DNA from: Saturnia japonica
Lineage: Eukaryota > Arthropoda > Insecta > Lepidoptera > Saturniidae
Length of the DNA: 64,000 bases
NCBI GenBank assembly: GCA_033032175.1
Contig: CM065321.1
Coordinates: forward strand, 9,446,501 to 9,510,500
Reading direction: 5' to 3'
Position 1 is the stretch's first letter, and every line of letters starts with the position of its first letter. The position numbers and the translations under genes are program-made. Positions 1 through 10,600 of this stretch are shown piece by piece. The notes beneath the pieces are model-generated. The model saw only the letters and a program-made list of their open reading frames with translations, was not told where the DNA came from and ran no database searches.

Positions 1-1740
1 ACAGTGTTTTAGACTTAGTAGGATCAATACAAGTTTTTTGGGTAATAGATTTAGGTTCTATTTTATGAGATAATTTGAAGGACAATGAGTTCAAGGTCCA
101 CGCCAAGCCGTGTTTATTATAGGGCGGGTAATTGCCTGAATGATATTTATGAATGGAATGACTAAATTATTAATTTGATTATTAACCGTAAATATCATAA
201 TATGTACAGTTAAAAGAAATCCCTATCGACACTCTCGCTTGATATTTTCTGAACCAGCAGTAGTATTTTGAAATTTATAAATAAGTATTTTCTTAGGACC
301 TAAATTGAATAAAGATCTTTTTTTATTATGAACAGCTGCTGTATTAAATGGACCTTGAACTTATACGTGCATTTGCTCTAGCTATGAAAACTGAGTGTCC
401 TTCATTTGAAGTTTAAGTAAACTGTAGTCTAAGAATTGTGAAATAACAGTATTGGCCGGTTGAAAATGTGTTAGCAACACACATCGGCACAGAAAGCGTT
501 CGAACTCGATCCTCAGGACCAGAGACCTATCATTGACTAACCTTAGTTCAAACTATAGCCCTGTTTGAAGTTCGTCAAAGATACTTTTAACTTAACTTAA
601 CACTTATTATTTAAGATATTCAAGTGAACTGTAAACTTGTTTGATTTAATTTCTTCACAGAAAAGGTTAAACAATTCATTTGTGGTATTAACATATTTAT
701 CTAAATTTTATTTCTTTATGTAATTAAAGTTTTAATAGTTTTGTTTAATTTCTGATATATTTTTGCTAGATGGTAGGGCACGAAAATTGTGTTCGACTGG
801 ACTATGACCACCATATACCAGAAGTAACACCCGTCATAGTGATATGTTTAGGGGTGTCGCATTCCGGGATCAGCCGTTTTAATCAAGATAATCGATGATA
901 TCTAGTAATCAAGCGGGAAGGTGGGAATCTCTACCAGACTGGTATGCGGCCAACTTACACATGGCGATAAAGCCGTCATAGTGACCCCCTTATGTTTTGT
1001 CGCGTTTCGGAATCATCCAAAGTATATCCAGTTGCCAAAAGGCTTGCAGGCAAATATGACAGCGATGAACGTTTGTATTGTTGCTTTTGTATTGAACTGT
1101 GCTTACCATCAGGTCTTGACATAACTTTGCTGTGCTACCAAAAAAAAACAGTAAATTTATTATATGCTCCAATTTTGTCTGGTACCGTTTGCAAAAAACT
1201 ACTTACAAATTTTCATCAACAAGTTATTTAAGGAGAATGAACTGAAGGTGAGCTTTCATTTTCTAATGTAAGTCTAAACATAATAAATAAATAAATACGT
1301 GGACATAATTTCAGACACGGCCATTTTATTGAAGACTAAATTATAACATCTTGTATTATGGTAACTAAACAACTGATGTAATAGGTACTATATAAAATCT
1401 ATAAGTAGTGAGATAGTTGCACCGGAATAGGGGAAATATTATAAAATATATTATGAATTGAGCTTGACCTTAAATGACTTATGAATGAGTAAATATTTCC
1501 TAAAAAGTAAAATACCTTTTTTTGTACAGCGTTCAATTTCCTACAGGAATACGTGCTAGTTTTTTTTTGTAATGAGCTACAAAATTACAAAATAAAAAAA
1601 TATTCCCATAGAATATATATGGAAAATTAAAAATTGCGACGCTCGGTCTCTTAATGTTAATATTAAGATCTGAAATTTCAACTTAATATTTTTTTCCGTA
1701 TCCTCAACTGAAATGTTAAGATCAATCAAGTAAAAAATAG
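1..1740. other. AT-rich DNA without a recognisable gene
   Basis: No coding region is recognisable. Two diverged patches, about 816-880 and 950-1015, share a motif around 'cccgtcatagtga' followed by a 'gtcgc.tt.cgga' block. They look like two partial copies of one dispersed repeat; the second continues to a 'cttaccatcaggt' motif near 1102, which is common in lepidopteran repeat tails. The short open frames here overlap on both strands and have no family motif. Confidence 0.5.
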
Positions 1741-1742
1741 AA

Positions 1743-1811
1743 GTAGAAGTGGGTGGATATCGAACCCACGATCTCTCACTTCAATAGAGCTTGCTACCAC
1801 TGCGCCACGCT
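1743..1811 (-). repeat. tRNA-like sequence (tRNA pseudogene or SINE head)
   Basis: On the minus strand there is an A-box-like stretch (GGCGCAGTGGTAGC) and a B-box-like stretch (GGGTTCGATATCC) with tRNA-like spacing, so RNA polymerase III promoter elements are visible. The acceptor stem does not pair well and there is no obvious SINE body, so a degraded SINE head or tRNA pseudogene is more likely than a working tRNA. Confidence 0.4.
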
Positions 1812-2224
1812 TAATAAATAGTACATGCAACAAAGGAATTCGATTTCGTATTAGTTTTATTTTTATAATAAGAAAATTTAATTTTACTCCAACTAATATT
1901 AGATACATGAGAAATGTACTGAGTACGACGACAGAAATCCGACAGTAGTAACCAGCCTTCCGTAAACCAAACAAAGGAATAGGATATACTAGTGCCTTAT
2001 TCCAAGTGACAGCTTAAACATTATAAAGATATTAAGTGCATTTTAGTAAAATATTACGATATTGTTACTATCTAGTTTGTAGTAAGTTTATTATAAACTT
2101 AAAATATATTCCTTTTAATAAATTTGTAAGTTTTAGTGATGATCGAGTTATTTATACCGACACAATATCAATTCGATATCGCCTGATTCGAAAATGAAAG
2201 AATTTTATAAAGAAATTTGATTTT

Positions 2225-2395
2225 AAATAAAATCATAAAACACTTTATTCACTTTAAGCCCTAAGAAGGCACTTCTTTACGAACGTCGAACACTTCTATC
2301 TATTTGGAAAACATCCCAGTCATCGGAAAGAGCCGACAAGAAATTCGATTGGGTATATCTTTTTTTTCAATGGGACACATAATATTTACAGCGGT
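2225..2395 (+). repeat. Lepidopteran LINE-tail-type dispersed repeat, copy A
   Basis: The order 'actttattc', 'cggaaa', 'gccgacaagaaa', 'tcgat' and a T-run at 2360-2369 is shared with a second copy at 28930-29060. The arrangement resembles the 3' tail of a common lepidopteran non-LTR element, as I recall it. Strongly diverged; orientation by similarity between the two copies only. Confidence 0.4.
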
Positions 2396-2460
2396 TAGTA
2401 ATCATATTAATAATAATATGCACAGAGAGTAAGTAACTTCCAGAAATCCCTATAATTACA

Positions 2461-2685
2461 CGTTTGGTAACACTATCGGATAACGGTTAAGGAAAACATT
2501 CTGAGGAAATCTGAACGTTTGAGAAATGTTCTTGTAGTAGTAGTATGTGGTAAAAATATAGAGAACTGTGGATATATCTCGGCGTTTGCAATTACCAATA
2601 CGTTGTGAGCCGGGGCGGTGATTAAGCCTGTGCCTTCTCTCGGGAAGAGGCTTTTGCACAGCAGTGGAATACACAGAGCGTTTAA
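2461..2685 (+). repeat. Degraded SINE with RTE-like 3' tail
   Basis: The order 'ggttaaggaaaacattctga', 'gtgagcc', 'gtgattaagcct' and 'cttttgcacagcagtgga' matches the body and tail of lepidopteran SINEs that borrow an RTE-type LINE tail. The 'cagcagtgga' end also occurs in the RTE copy at the window end (61674-61720, minus strand). No tRNA head is clear, so it is 5' truncated or decayed. Confidence 0.45.
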
Positions 2686-2736
2686 AAAAAAGTTATAATT
2701 AGTATCTCAAGTACTTGCTTCATTAACTGATATTAA

Positions 2737-4065
2737 GGTTGCCTGTCCACTGATGCGGAGCGAGGTAGCGGAGGTAACGAGTCATTCAAAGAGTGTGGAG
2801 CACAGTGGTTTAGGATTCGCAAAATAGAGACATAGGCATCTAAAGTCAAAATTTCAATCTAATTTTTGTTTTAAAGATTGATGGATCATAATTCAAATAT
2901 TTTTATTCTTAGATAAATTTCGATATAGATTCAAAATGGTATTGGTAAAAAAATAATTAAATTAATTCTTCTATGGAAAAATTCAAGTGTTATTGTATTA
3001 CTCGAAAAGTTACCAGTTGAGCAGCTTCTAGTGTATATTTTGTTGTAGATTAAGATGTTCTGAATATCAAATAATGACAAACATGTCCACCGTTATTCGA
3101 ATTTTTTATGTGGAAAGTGGCTAATATTTCTGCGGCGTATTTTTTATATAATAACATATTTATATAATTTCTCACATGCAAACCACTAGGTACATATAGT
3201 ATATTAGCATAAAAGAAGATATTTTGAATCCTAAATAAAAATACACATGTCCAATCATATGCCGCGGCAACCTAGCACACATATTTATTTTTGTTTCGGG
3301 TTCGTAGTGCCTAATCTGCAACAGCAAGTACTCATAGATCAACTACAAGTTGCTAAAGTATAACAAAATCAAAGTGTAAAATTAGATTCCGTGTTACTCA
3401 AAAAAAACATTTCTTCAATACTGTAATTAGGAATATGTATTATAATGAATGTTGTTATATTCAAGAATAGTGTTTGGAATACAAATTCATTAGCCGGATC
3501 GTACGATGCCACGATCGCTGTGATTGGAGAGTTGCACGGTTGAACGGCGAACAGTTTGCTTGCGTGATAGTGTCCTGTGGGATTTGAGGCTGCACACACA
3601 GATCACTCTACACACACATACTCCACAAACTGCAGTCCAGGTCGACAGGGCAAGGTCAAGGTCACCACCCGTTCCTGACGAGGTGAGTCTCTTTTGTTTG
3701 TTATTGGAATAATTACCGTGTATCGCAGCAATAGCTTCGAGAAGGATTGATTCGCGATTGATTGAATTAAGGGTCCAGCACATATTATGCGAACCTTCTC
3801 GAACAATTAGTAATCCAATTAATAAAAATTAGATGGAAATTCCATATCCCTATTTTTCAAATCTTGAACTACTGTGCGGCGGCGAGCTAGTTATACGGAC
3901 TCCGTTTCTCCGCTCCGCTTCCACGATCCGCTTGCCTGCTCAGTTTCCCTGCTCCGTATATAGAATGTATGAAATTTCAATAAGGGTCGCAATACAATAC
4001 TATTGGTCGACAAAACTCCGCAGCCTCACTCTGCTTCCTTGCTCTGCATCAGTGGATTGGCCGCC
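2737..4065. mobile_element. Candidate TIR element (PIF/Harbinger-like by TSD), about 1.33 kb
   Basis: The sequence starting at 2737 (GGTTGCCTGTCCACTGATGC and onwards) is repeated inverted at the right end, finishing at 4065. Over 37 bases I count 29 matches. The three bases TAA stand directly outside both ends (2734-2736 and 4066-4068). A 3-bp TWA duplication is the habit of PIF/Harbinger elements, hence the class guess. No transposase is visible inside. Two separate MITEs lying in opposite orientation would look similar, so the call is tentative. Confidence 0.4.
3490..3682 (+). other. Possible untranslated first exon with splice donor
   Basis: This patch is much more GC-rich than its surroundings and runs into a strong 5' splice-site consensus: CAG-type context 'gacgag' then 'gtgagt' at 3683. 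No long protein frame spans it. It could be a non-coding first exon of a host gene reading right, or simply the interior of the inverted-repeat element that encloses it. No TATA box or downstream exon can be assigned. Confidence 0.2.
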
Positions 4066-4375
4066 TAAATGTCCTTCATACGGTTTCGTGTGGAATTAAA
4101 CAAGCTTTAAGATATTTATTTGTACAAAATATGTTATTCGGTACTCACATACGCCGATAATCAATCAATTGCATACTGACAAAGTTCCATAATAGTTTGA
4201 TGATATATAAATGTATTATGATTAATTTGCAGTCTATTCTTCTAAAGATGCTTATTATCTTTGAAACTTTCCAGACAGTATACTTATGTCATTGTAAAAT
4301 AATGTTGAAAACTATTTTCTTAACAACGGCACAGCTATGTCTATTGTTATAATATTAAGAAACTTTTATATGATA

Positions 4376-4690
4376 ATGATAACAATGATGGTTCAGTTGC
4401 CAGCGTGTAGAGACTCCGCATCGATCAACGTGAATTCGAATCCCTGTAATGAGCCTGAGTTTTCGGTGAAGGAAAACATCGTGATGAAACCATAGTAGCA
4501 TGGTGGTGGATCTCTTTCTTACGTCCGCCTGGTTAGCTACCGCCCTCAAGTTAACAATCTGTCGTCAAGCACCAGTAGGTGTGTTCCGGCAGCTGCACTT
4601 GAGAGCCAGTTTTCCACTAGGCTTAGCATGCTACCATCTTGAGCCATATATAGTCACTTAAGATTAGCTGAGATTGTGGTCACAACGCTA
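4376..4690 (+). repeat. tRNA-derived SINE (family A), near full length
   Basis: A tRNA-like head with B box 'gaattcgaatccc' (about 4430) is followed by 'aaaacatcgtgatgaaacc', then a body with 'tcaagcaccagtaggtgtg', 'cggcagctgcacttgagagc' and 'ggcttagcatgctacc'. The same body recurs at 4776-4912 and, inverted, at 22730-22975, where the tRNA-like head is again at the expected end. This defines a window-internal SINE family. Lepidopteran SINEs of this layout are known (Metulj-type); exact family not determined. Confidence 0.6.
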
Positions 4691-4775
4691 AATCTATAAC
4701 GTTAGAAAAGCCATCATAGATTGTATAAAATAAACATTTAAGTTGTAATATTTATTTATTTTTCTTAAGATTTAG

Positions 4776-4912
4776 ATGGTGGTAGATCATTTTCTAATAC
4801 CCGCCTGAATACCTGCCACCCTTAAGTTGAAAATCTGTCACCAATAAGTGTGATTCGGCAGCTGCACTTGAAAACCAGTCGCTTCAATAGGCTTAGCATG
4901 TTGTCAAGTGTA
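4776..4912 (+). repeat. SINE family A, 5'-truncated copy
   Basis: Shares with the 4376-4690 copy the blocks 'gcctg', 'caagttgaaaatctgtc', 'cggcagctgcacttga' and 'aggcttagcatg' in the same order, but starts inside the body and lacks the tRNA-like head. It is a diverged, truncated copy. Confidence 0.55.
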
Positions 4913-4959
4913 TGTGTGTTATGTTATATCACGGAATATCGATTGGGTTGAAATACAAA

Positions 4960-5167
4960 TCCTAACTAATATTATAAATGTGAAAGCGAGTTTGTTTGAT
5001 ACGCTATCACGCGTAAACTATTCTACCGATAACCCTGAAATAATGTAAACGTGTTTTCTAGGGTATAGTCAAGGCCATAGGCTATATAACATCACGCTAC
5101 GGCCAATAAGAGCAGAGCATCAATTAAAAATGTTGCAAACGCAGACGAAGTTACGCGGGTCAGCTAG
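4960..5167 (+). mobile_element. Complete short Helitron-like element
   Basis: Starts TCCTAACTAATATTATAAAT and ends CAGCTAG, lying between A (4959) and T (5168). TC...CTRR ends with insertion between A and T and no target duplication are the Helitron rule. At 208 bp it codes for nothing and would depend on a Rep-helicase supplied elsewhere. The same 5' terminus recurs at 14054 on the minus strand. The call rests on both ends and the insertion site. Confidence 0.7.
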
Positions 5168-5168
5168 T

Positions 5169-6799
5169 ATAATATGTTATTAGTATCAAAGATACTTAAA
5201 GCAAATTCATAGTTGTTGGCATTAGTAGATTATTTTTTTTAAAGGGGGAAATTAGACCTATCTATTCTACTCCAACAGGATTTACTCTTAGTGAATTCAA
5301 ATTTTTTAAAATTTTAACATAAAAATAATAAAATAAACTAAATTATAAGAAGTAAATCGTACAGTAAAAAGACGACGATAATAATAAAATGTATCTTACT
5401 ATTTTTGAATGTAAAAATTTAATATTGTTTATATGAATTTTGTTTTCTTTATTATAAACCGGAATAATTAAATGTAAGTAAACCAAGATAGTTAGTTTAT
5501 AGGGAGTTTATAAAATGTCTTCATAGAATGTAAAATAAAATAATGAGCAAAAGGCTTCTTTGTTGTCAAATGTGTTATCCGATGTCAGAACTGCGCAGAT
5601 TCTAAATTATAAAGTAGGTATGAACAATTACTATTTTCTATGAAGTCAGAGTTCGAAAATAAACATTTGTAATATTAATAAAGAGATGAGAAGAGAGATA
5701 AATCAGGATAGATGTCGGAGAGTCCAGGATTTTCCTTGATATCTTCATTACGGAATCACATATCTTGTGGGTGTAATCAGGGTTATGTGCAAGCACTATA
5801 TGTGCACAGTATGACAACCCAAGTGAGAATGATGTCTATTTATTTGGGGTTAGCCCCAGTGGCCTCCAACCTCCCCTAAATAGACACCTCAAGCCACGCA
5901 TGTCTAATGTTATTTATGGCTGCCAGTAAGTGACCTGGTCACTGATCTTGATCATCCTCATAATCCAACAAGCTCCAGCCAGAATGATCTTCTCATCGTG
6001 TTCCGACTCAGTAGGTTGCGTCGAAGAATCTTGATCCAATATTAACGATTCACGTTGTGATGCAGATCCAGCAAGAACCATCCCTCAAGCCCGTCATTGT
6101 CTGCTTATACATATACACATAGGTCAAGGGCCACAGAGCACGATTACTGTTGCTAGAGCGCGCGGCGTCTCTTCATTCTTTTCAGTTACATATTTTATTT
6201 TCCACGTATTTTTGAGTACTTCAGAATCATTGGTTTTCTTTTATACACAATTAAACATTTATATGCTGTTTTATAATTCTTTTATTTTAAATGTCAAGTA
6301 CATGTTACATTGACTTGCAGGAGCACCATAACCAATATAAAATATTTTCATTAAAGTCTACTTTTGAACACAGAAAACTATTATCTCGTTGCTATGACAC
6401 ATGTTTTCTTCTTTTAAAATAATCCCATAGACACGATTCTCTGACATAAGTACATATTGAATTTTTTAATGTATCAAATAACAGAAACTCAGTATACAGT
6501 ATTTATTTTATGGACGTTTTTCTAGAATCAGTAAAAATATATTAATGATAAAATTGACTGCAGATTTTCTATCTTAATAACACTAAACAAAATAATGTCC
6601 ACGTATTTTGAAAATTTAATCACGGTTTATTAAAATAAAAAACTTAACAAAACAATAACAAGCTATATTAGTTTTTCAGTATTCGTTTGAAAGATTATTT
6701 AAACAAAATTCAGTACATTATAACAATAATTAAAATCAAATAAGCCTATTTATTATAAAATTTAGGCCCCGAGAAAACAATTATTAACTTGACTATAGT
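5169..6799. other. AT-rich DNA, no gene recognised
   Basis: Mostly low-complexity AT-rich sequence. At 5833-5884 an imperfect hairpin is visible ('gtctattta...gggg' against 'cccctaaatagac'). The GC-richer stretch 5740-6180 has no family motif I recognise. The last five bases, ATAGT, are the left target duplication of BEL copy 1. Confidence 0.5.
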
Positions 6800-7128
6800 T
6801 GTTTCGTACTCATATAAAACCTTATTATCAATACTCGATGGGACTGGCAAACGCAGCTGACAGCTGTCATGCTTTATGTACTCGTCGAATTTTGGAGCTC
6901 TTATCGCGAGGCACGCAACAAGAATCGCTGTGCAAAACCGAATCTGAATTCGTATGGTGACCTGAATCGTGTCGGTGGATATCATCGCAAGTGTTGGAGC
7001 AGTCCAAGGTACGTGAGAGCATTGTATTTGTTCCAGCGCTATCGAGTTTTTGAACATCGTTTTTTACCGTATCGAAATTACCCAGTGTAGCTAAGCCACC
7101 GCTATTTCGGTTCGGTGCGGATGCTACA
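6800..7128 (+). repeat. BEL/Pao copy 1, 5' LTR
   Basis: Bounded by TG and CA, 329 bp. A TATAAA box lies at 6813-6818, close to the 5' end. A perfect 12-bp palindrome TGACAGCTGTCA (6858-6869) follows, overlapping two CAGCTG E-box cores one base apart. No AATAAA was seen inside the LTR. It should contain the promoter and the R region used in reverse transcription. Confidence 0.95.
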
Positions 7129-7135
7129 TCTTTTT

Positions 7136-7153
7136 TGGTGCCGAACCCGGGAT
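7136..7153 (+). promoter_or_regulatory. Primer-binding site (tRNA-Phe type), one base missing
   Basis: Seven bases after the LTR, the sequence starts TGGTGCCGAA and continues CCCGGGAT. It complements the 3' end of eukaryotic tRNA-Phe (ending GGGTTTCGGCA plus CCA), except that one A of the expected AAA is missing. Copy 2 has the full 19-nt match. The deletion would bulge the primer duplex. The tRNA identity rests on recalled tRNA-Phe sequence. Confidence 0.75.
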
Positions 7154-7617
7154 TTCCACCGATATTATTCTCAATCGTGGTATATGTTTGTGGTATTTCT
7201 GGTCATCGTCGTAGTTCTTACTTAATATTGCGAGTAATCATACCTAAATACCTATTCATATATATCTAAATCGTACAATAGTTACCATCGAACAGATATT
7301 TCACATATATATCATTTGTGTGTCATCGGAAATTATTGTAAGATCTAATTAAGTAATCACTATATTTCATCGGTACTTAATTAATTTCATCGGCTTATAA
7401 TAATTTCATCGACTAAATAGTATTATATATATAAATACATATATTTTATCATATATTGTGACCTTTCAAATTTTCTTACATATTTTTGTCATTTGTTGCA
7501 AATCGAAATATAAATTCGAAAATTCATTTGTTTACGTTTTTAAAATTGAATTCTTTTTTCTTCACGTGTCAAATTAATTTGAATTTCTTTTTTCAATTAT
7601 CGAACCTAAAATAGTTC

Positions 7618-10600
7618 ATGATGCCGATCCTTAGAAAACATACTACGCGTAAAATGCCAAGTTTAACAAAGGCTAAATCGACCTCTTTTGAGCAATCTCA
7701 TACAATTCAAGACTTAGCATCTTTACGCAGAAAACGTACAATTGCTATTAAACGGATAGCAAAGGCTTTGGAAATCGGTACTTTAGCTATAGAGGACCCT
7801 TCACACAGCGACTTATTTTTATCATATCATCAGGATGTTAAAGAAATTACGTCGAGTTTTGAGAACGCGCATGTTACTATTTTAGACCTAATAGATAACT
7901 CGGATGACAACGAAAATGAAATCCAAGAACATTTTGATGATATGTATTATCGAATATTATCGATTCACCGGAAATTAACTAAAAGTGAATCTACTCAATC
8001 GCATAGGACTTCATCACAAAATATTCGTTTGCCGAAAATCGTTCTGCCCAATTTCGGCGGGAACATCAAACAATGGCCCGAATATTTTGATACTTTTAAC
8101 GCTTTAATTCATAATTCTACTTCACTTACAGATACGGAAAAGTTTCATTATTTGATATCTTCTCTTAGCGGCGATGCGTTGTTAGTAGTAAAAGCGTACC
8201 CTATGACTCACGAACATTATCATGATGCGTATAATTCACTTATTGCTCGCTACAAGTGTAAACGTACCTTAGCGTTTAGCTGTTGGAGAGATATTTTAAA
8301 TATTGACTTTAAAAACATCAACGCGCGCGAGTTCCAGAAGTCGCTTGATCTTTTCGAAGAGAATTTGAGTATTCTAAAAACAATCTACTTACCGGTTGCG
8401 AATTGGTATTTTGTTTTAGTTTATCACATTTTATCGAAACTTGACAAAGATATCCGCCGTAGTTTTGAGGAAAAATATTCAGATATCGAATTACCGTCTT
8501 ATGATCAACTTAAGAGTTTTCTTCGATCTAAATGCGAAGCTATGTTGCGTGACACACATTTTTCCGAATCGAATGAAGTCATAAAATATCCACCTAAGCA
8601 TAGGCATGTGTCAAATCAATACAAGCATGTTGCTACTTCACAAGCGCTTGTTGTTGCATCTGAAAAATATGATAAAAAGAGTGTGGTTGATAATAAAATT
8701 GACTCATTTTCGGGTAAGTGTCCTTATTGCAATCAGGGTCATGCAATTACATCATGTCAAGAATTTTTAAACAAATCGCTTGACGATCGCCAGCTTATAG
8801 CTAAACAAAAGAACTGGTGTTTTAACTGCTTGAAATCTTCACATCAACTGAAGAATTGCCATTCGATTTTCTCGTGTCGCAAATGCAAACATAAACATCA
8901 TACTTTGCTCCATCGTGACAATTCTAATAACGAGCCAAAGCATATCGGGTCAACTTTGGTGTCAAGATCTCAACCAAACATTACCGTGCTGTTAGCAACA
9001 GCTATCGTTCAAATTCTGGATGCTTCAGGCAACATGCAATCTTTCCGTGCTTTATTTGACACCGGCAGTCAAAGTAGTTTTATTACTGAATCGGCGATAC
9101 AAAAATTAAACTTAAAATCTGTTAAGACTATCGCGAACGTTAGTGGGCTGGGAGATGCGGCAGCACCGATCATCGGTGACGTCGTGTGTTCTGTCGGAAC
9201 TGACGGTCGAGTGTTGTACAAATTAAATATGCACGTTATTTCTAAAATATGTGGCGATCAACCAATCGCGCAGTTGAACACATCGGGATGGTCACATATT
9301 AAATCGTTATCCTTGGCGGATCCTGGTTTTGATATTCCAGGACCTATCGATTTACTATTCGCTGCGGACGTATTCGCAGAATCTATTCTTAACCAACATA
9401 TTAAAGGCGGTTCCAACCAACCTACCGCGTTTAATTCAATTTTTGGTTGGATTCTTTTAGGCAAGACATGCATATCGTCTAGTACTTTGTTACATACATT
9501 ACCAGATATCGATAACGAGTTAAATGCTTTAGTACAACGATTTTGGGAACTTGATTCCGTACCAAGTTCATCAATATTGACTCCAGATGAATTACTATGC
9601 GAGCAAAAGTTTAAGTCTGATCATACTCGCGATGAATCTGGCCGATATATGGTACGTATTCCTTTTAAAACTGGATCAGAACCAACCTTCGATGGTTCTC
9701 GGGATGTTGCATTGCGAAGATTCCACGCTATCGAACGAAGACTATCACGAGATCCGGATCTACATTCACAATACGCAGATTTTATGTCTGATTACATAGA
9801 GAGCGGTCATATGTCGTTAGTCCCAGTAAACGAAATGGGCAGGGGAAAATATTATATACCACATCATTGTGTTCTACGCCCTGAATCTAAGACAACACGA
9901 TTGCGCGTCGTATTCGATGGTTCAGCGAAAGATCTTAATTCTAGATCACTTAACGATACACAATTTATCGGCCCCAAATTGCAACCTAATATATTGAGTA
10001 TTCTTCTGCGCTTTCGAGAACATAACGTCGTGTTTATGGCAGACGCACGTCAGATGTATCGCCAAATCTTAATTGCACCCGATCATCGTGATTATCAGCG
10101 TATATTCTGGAGGAGCTCATCTAGTGAAATCCTTCGTGAATATCGTCTTAACACAGTGACTTACGGATTGTCTTCGTCTCCATATCTAGCTTGTCGTACT
10201 CTAAGACAACTTGCTGAAGACGAAGGAGATAATTACCGACTCGCAAAAGAAATCGTACTATCGGATGTTTATATCGATGACGTCATTACCGGTTTTTCTT
10301 CTCTTGAACTCGCACAAGATGCAAAATCACAAGTCGTTGCTCTTTTTGATCTCGGAGGTTTCAAACTTCGAAAGTGGGTTAGTAATAATCCACAGCTTTT
10401 ATCCAATCTTCCCAGTGAAGATTGTCTAACTGGTTCTGTATCGCTTGACAATACGGAAACACAAACGTTGAAGGTTTTGGGACTCCGAAGGGATCCTACC
10501 GTAGACGCATTTCTTTTTGAAATCAAACCTTCAAATCGAGTATGCACTAAACGTTCTATCTTAAGTGAAATCGCGCGAATTTTCGATCCGTTAGGATTTT

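Noticed and set aside
3833..4099. Open frame of 88 codons
   Set aside because: It overlaps the right inverted repeat of the 2737-4065 element and reads through repeat sequence.
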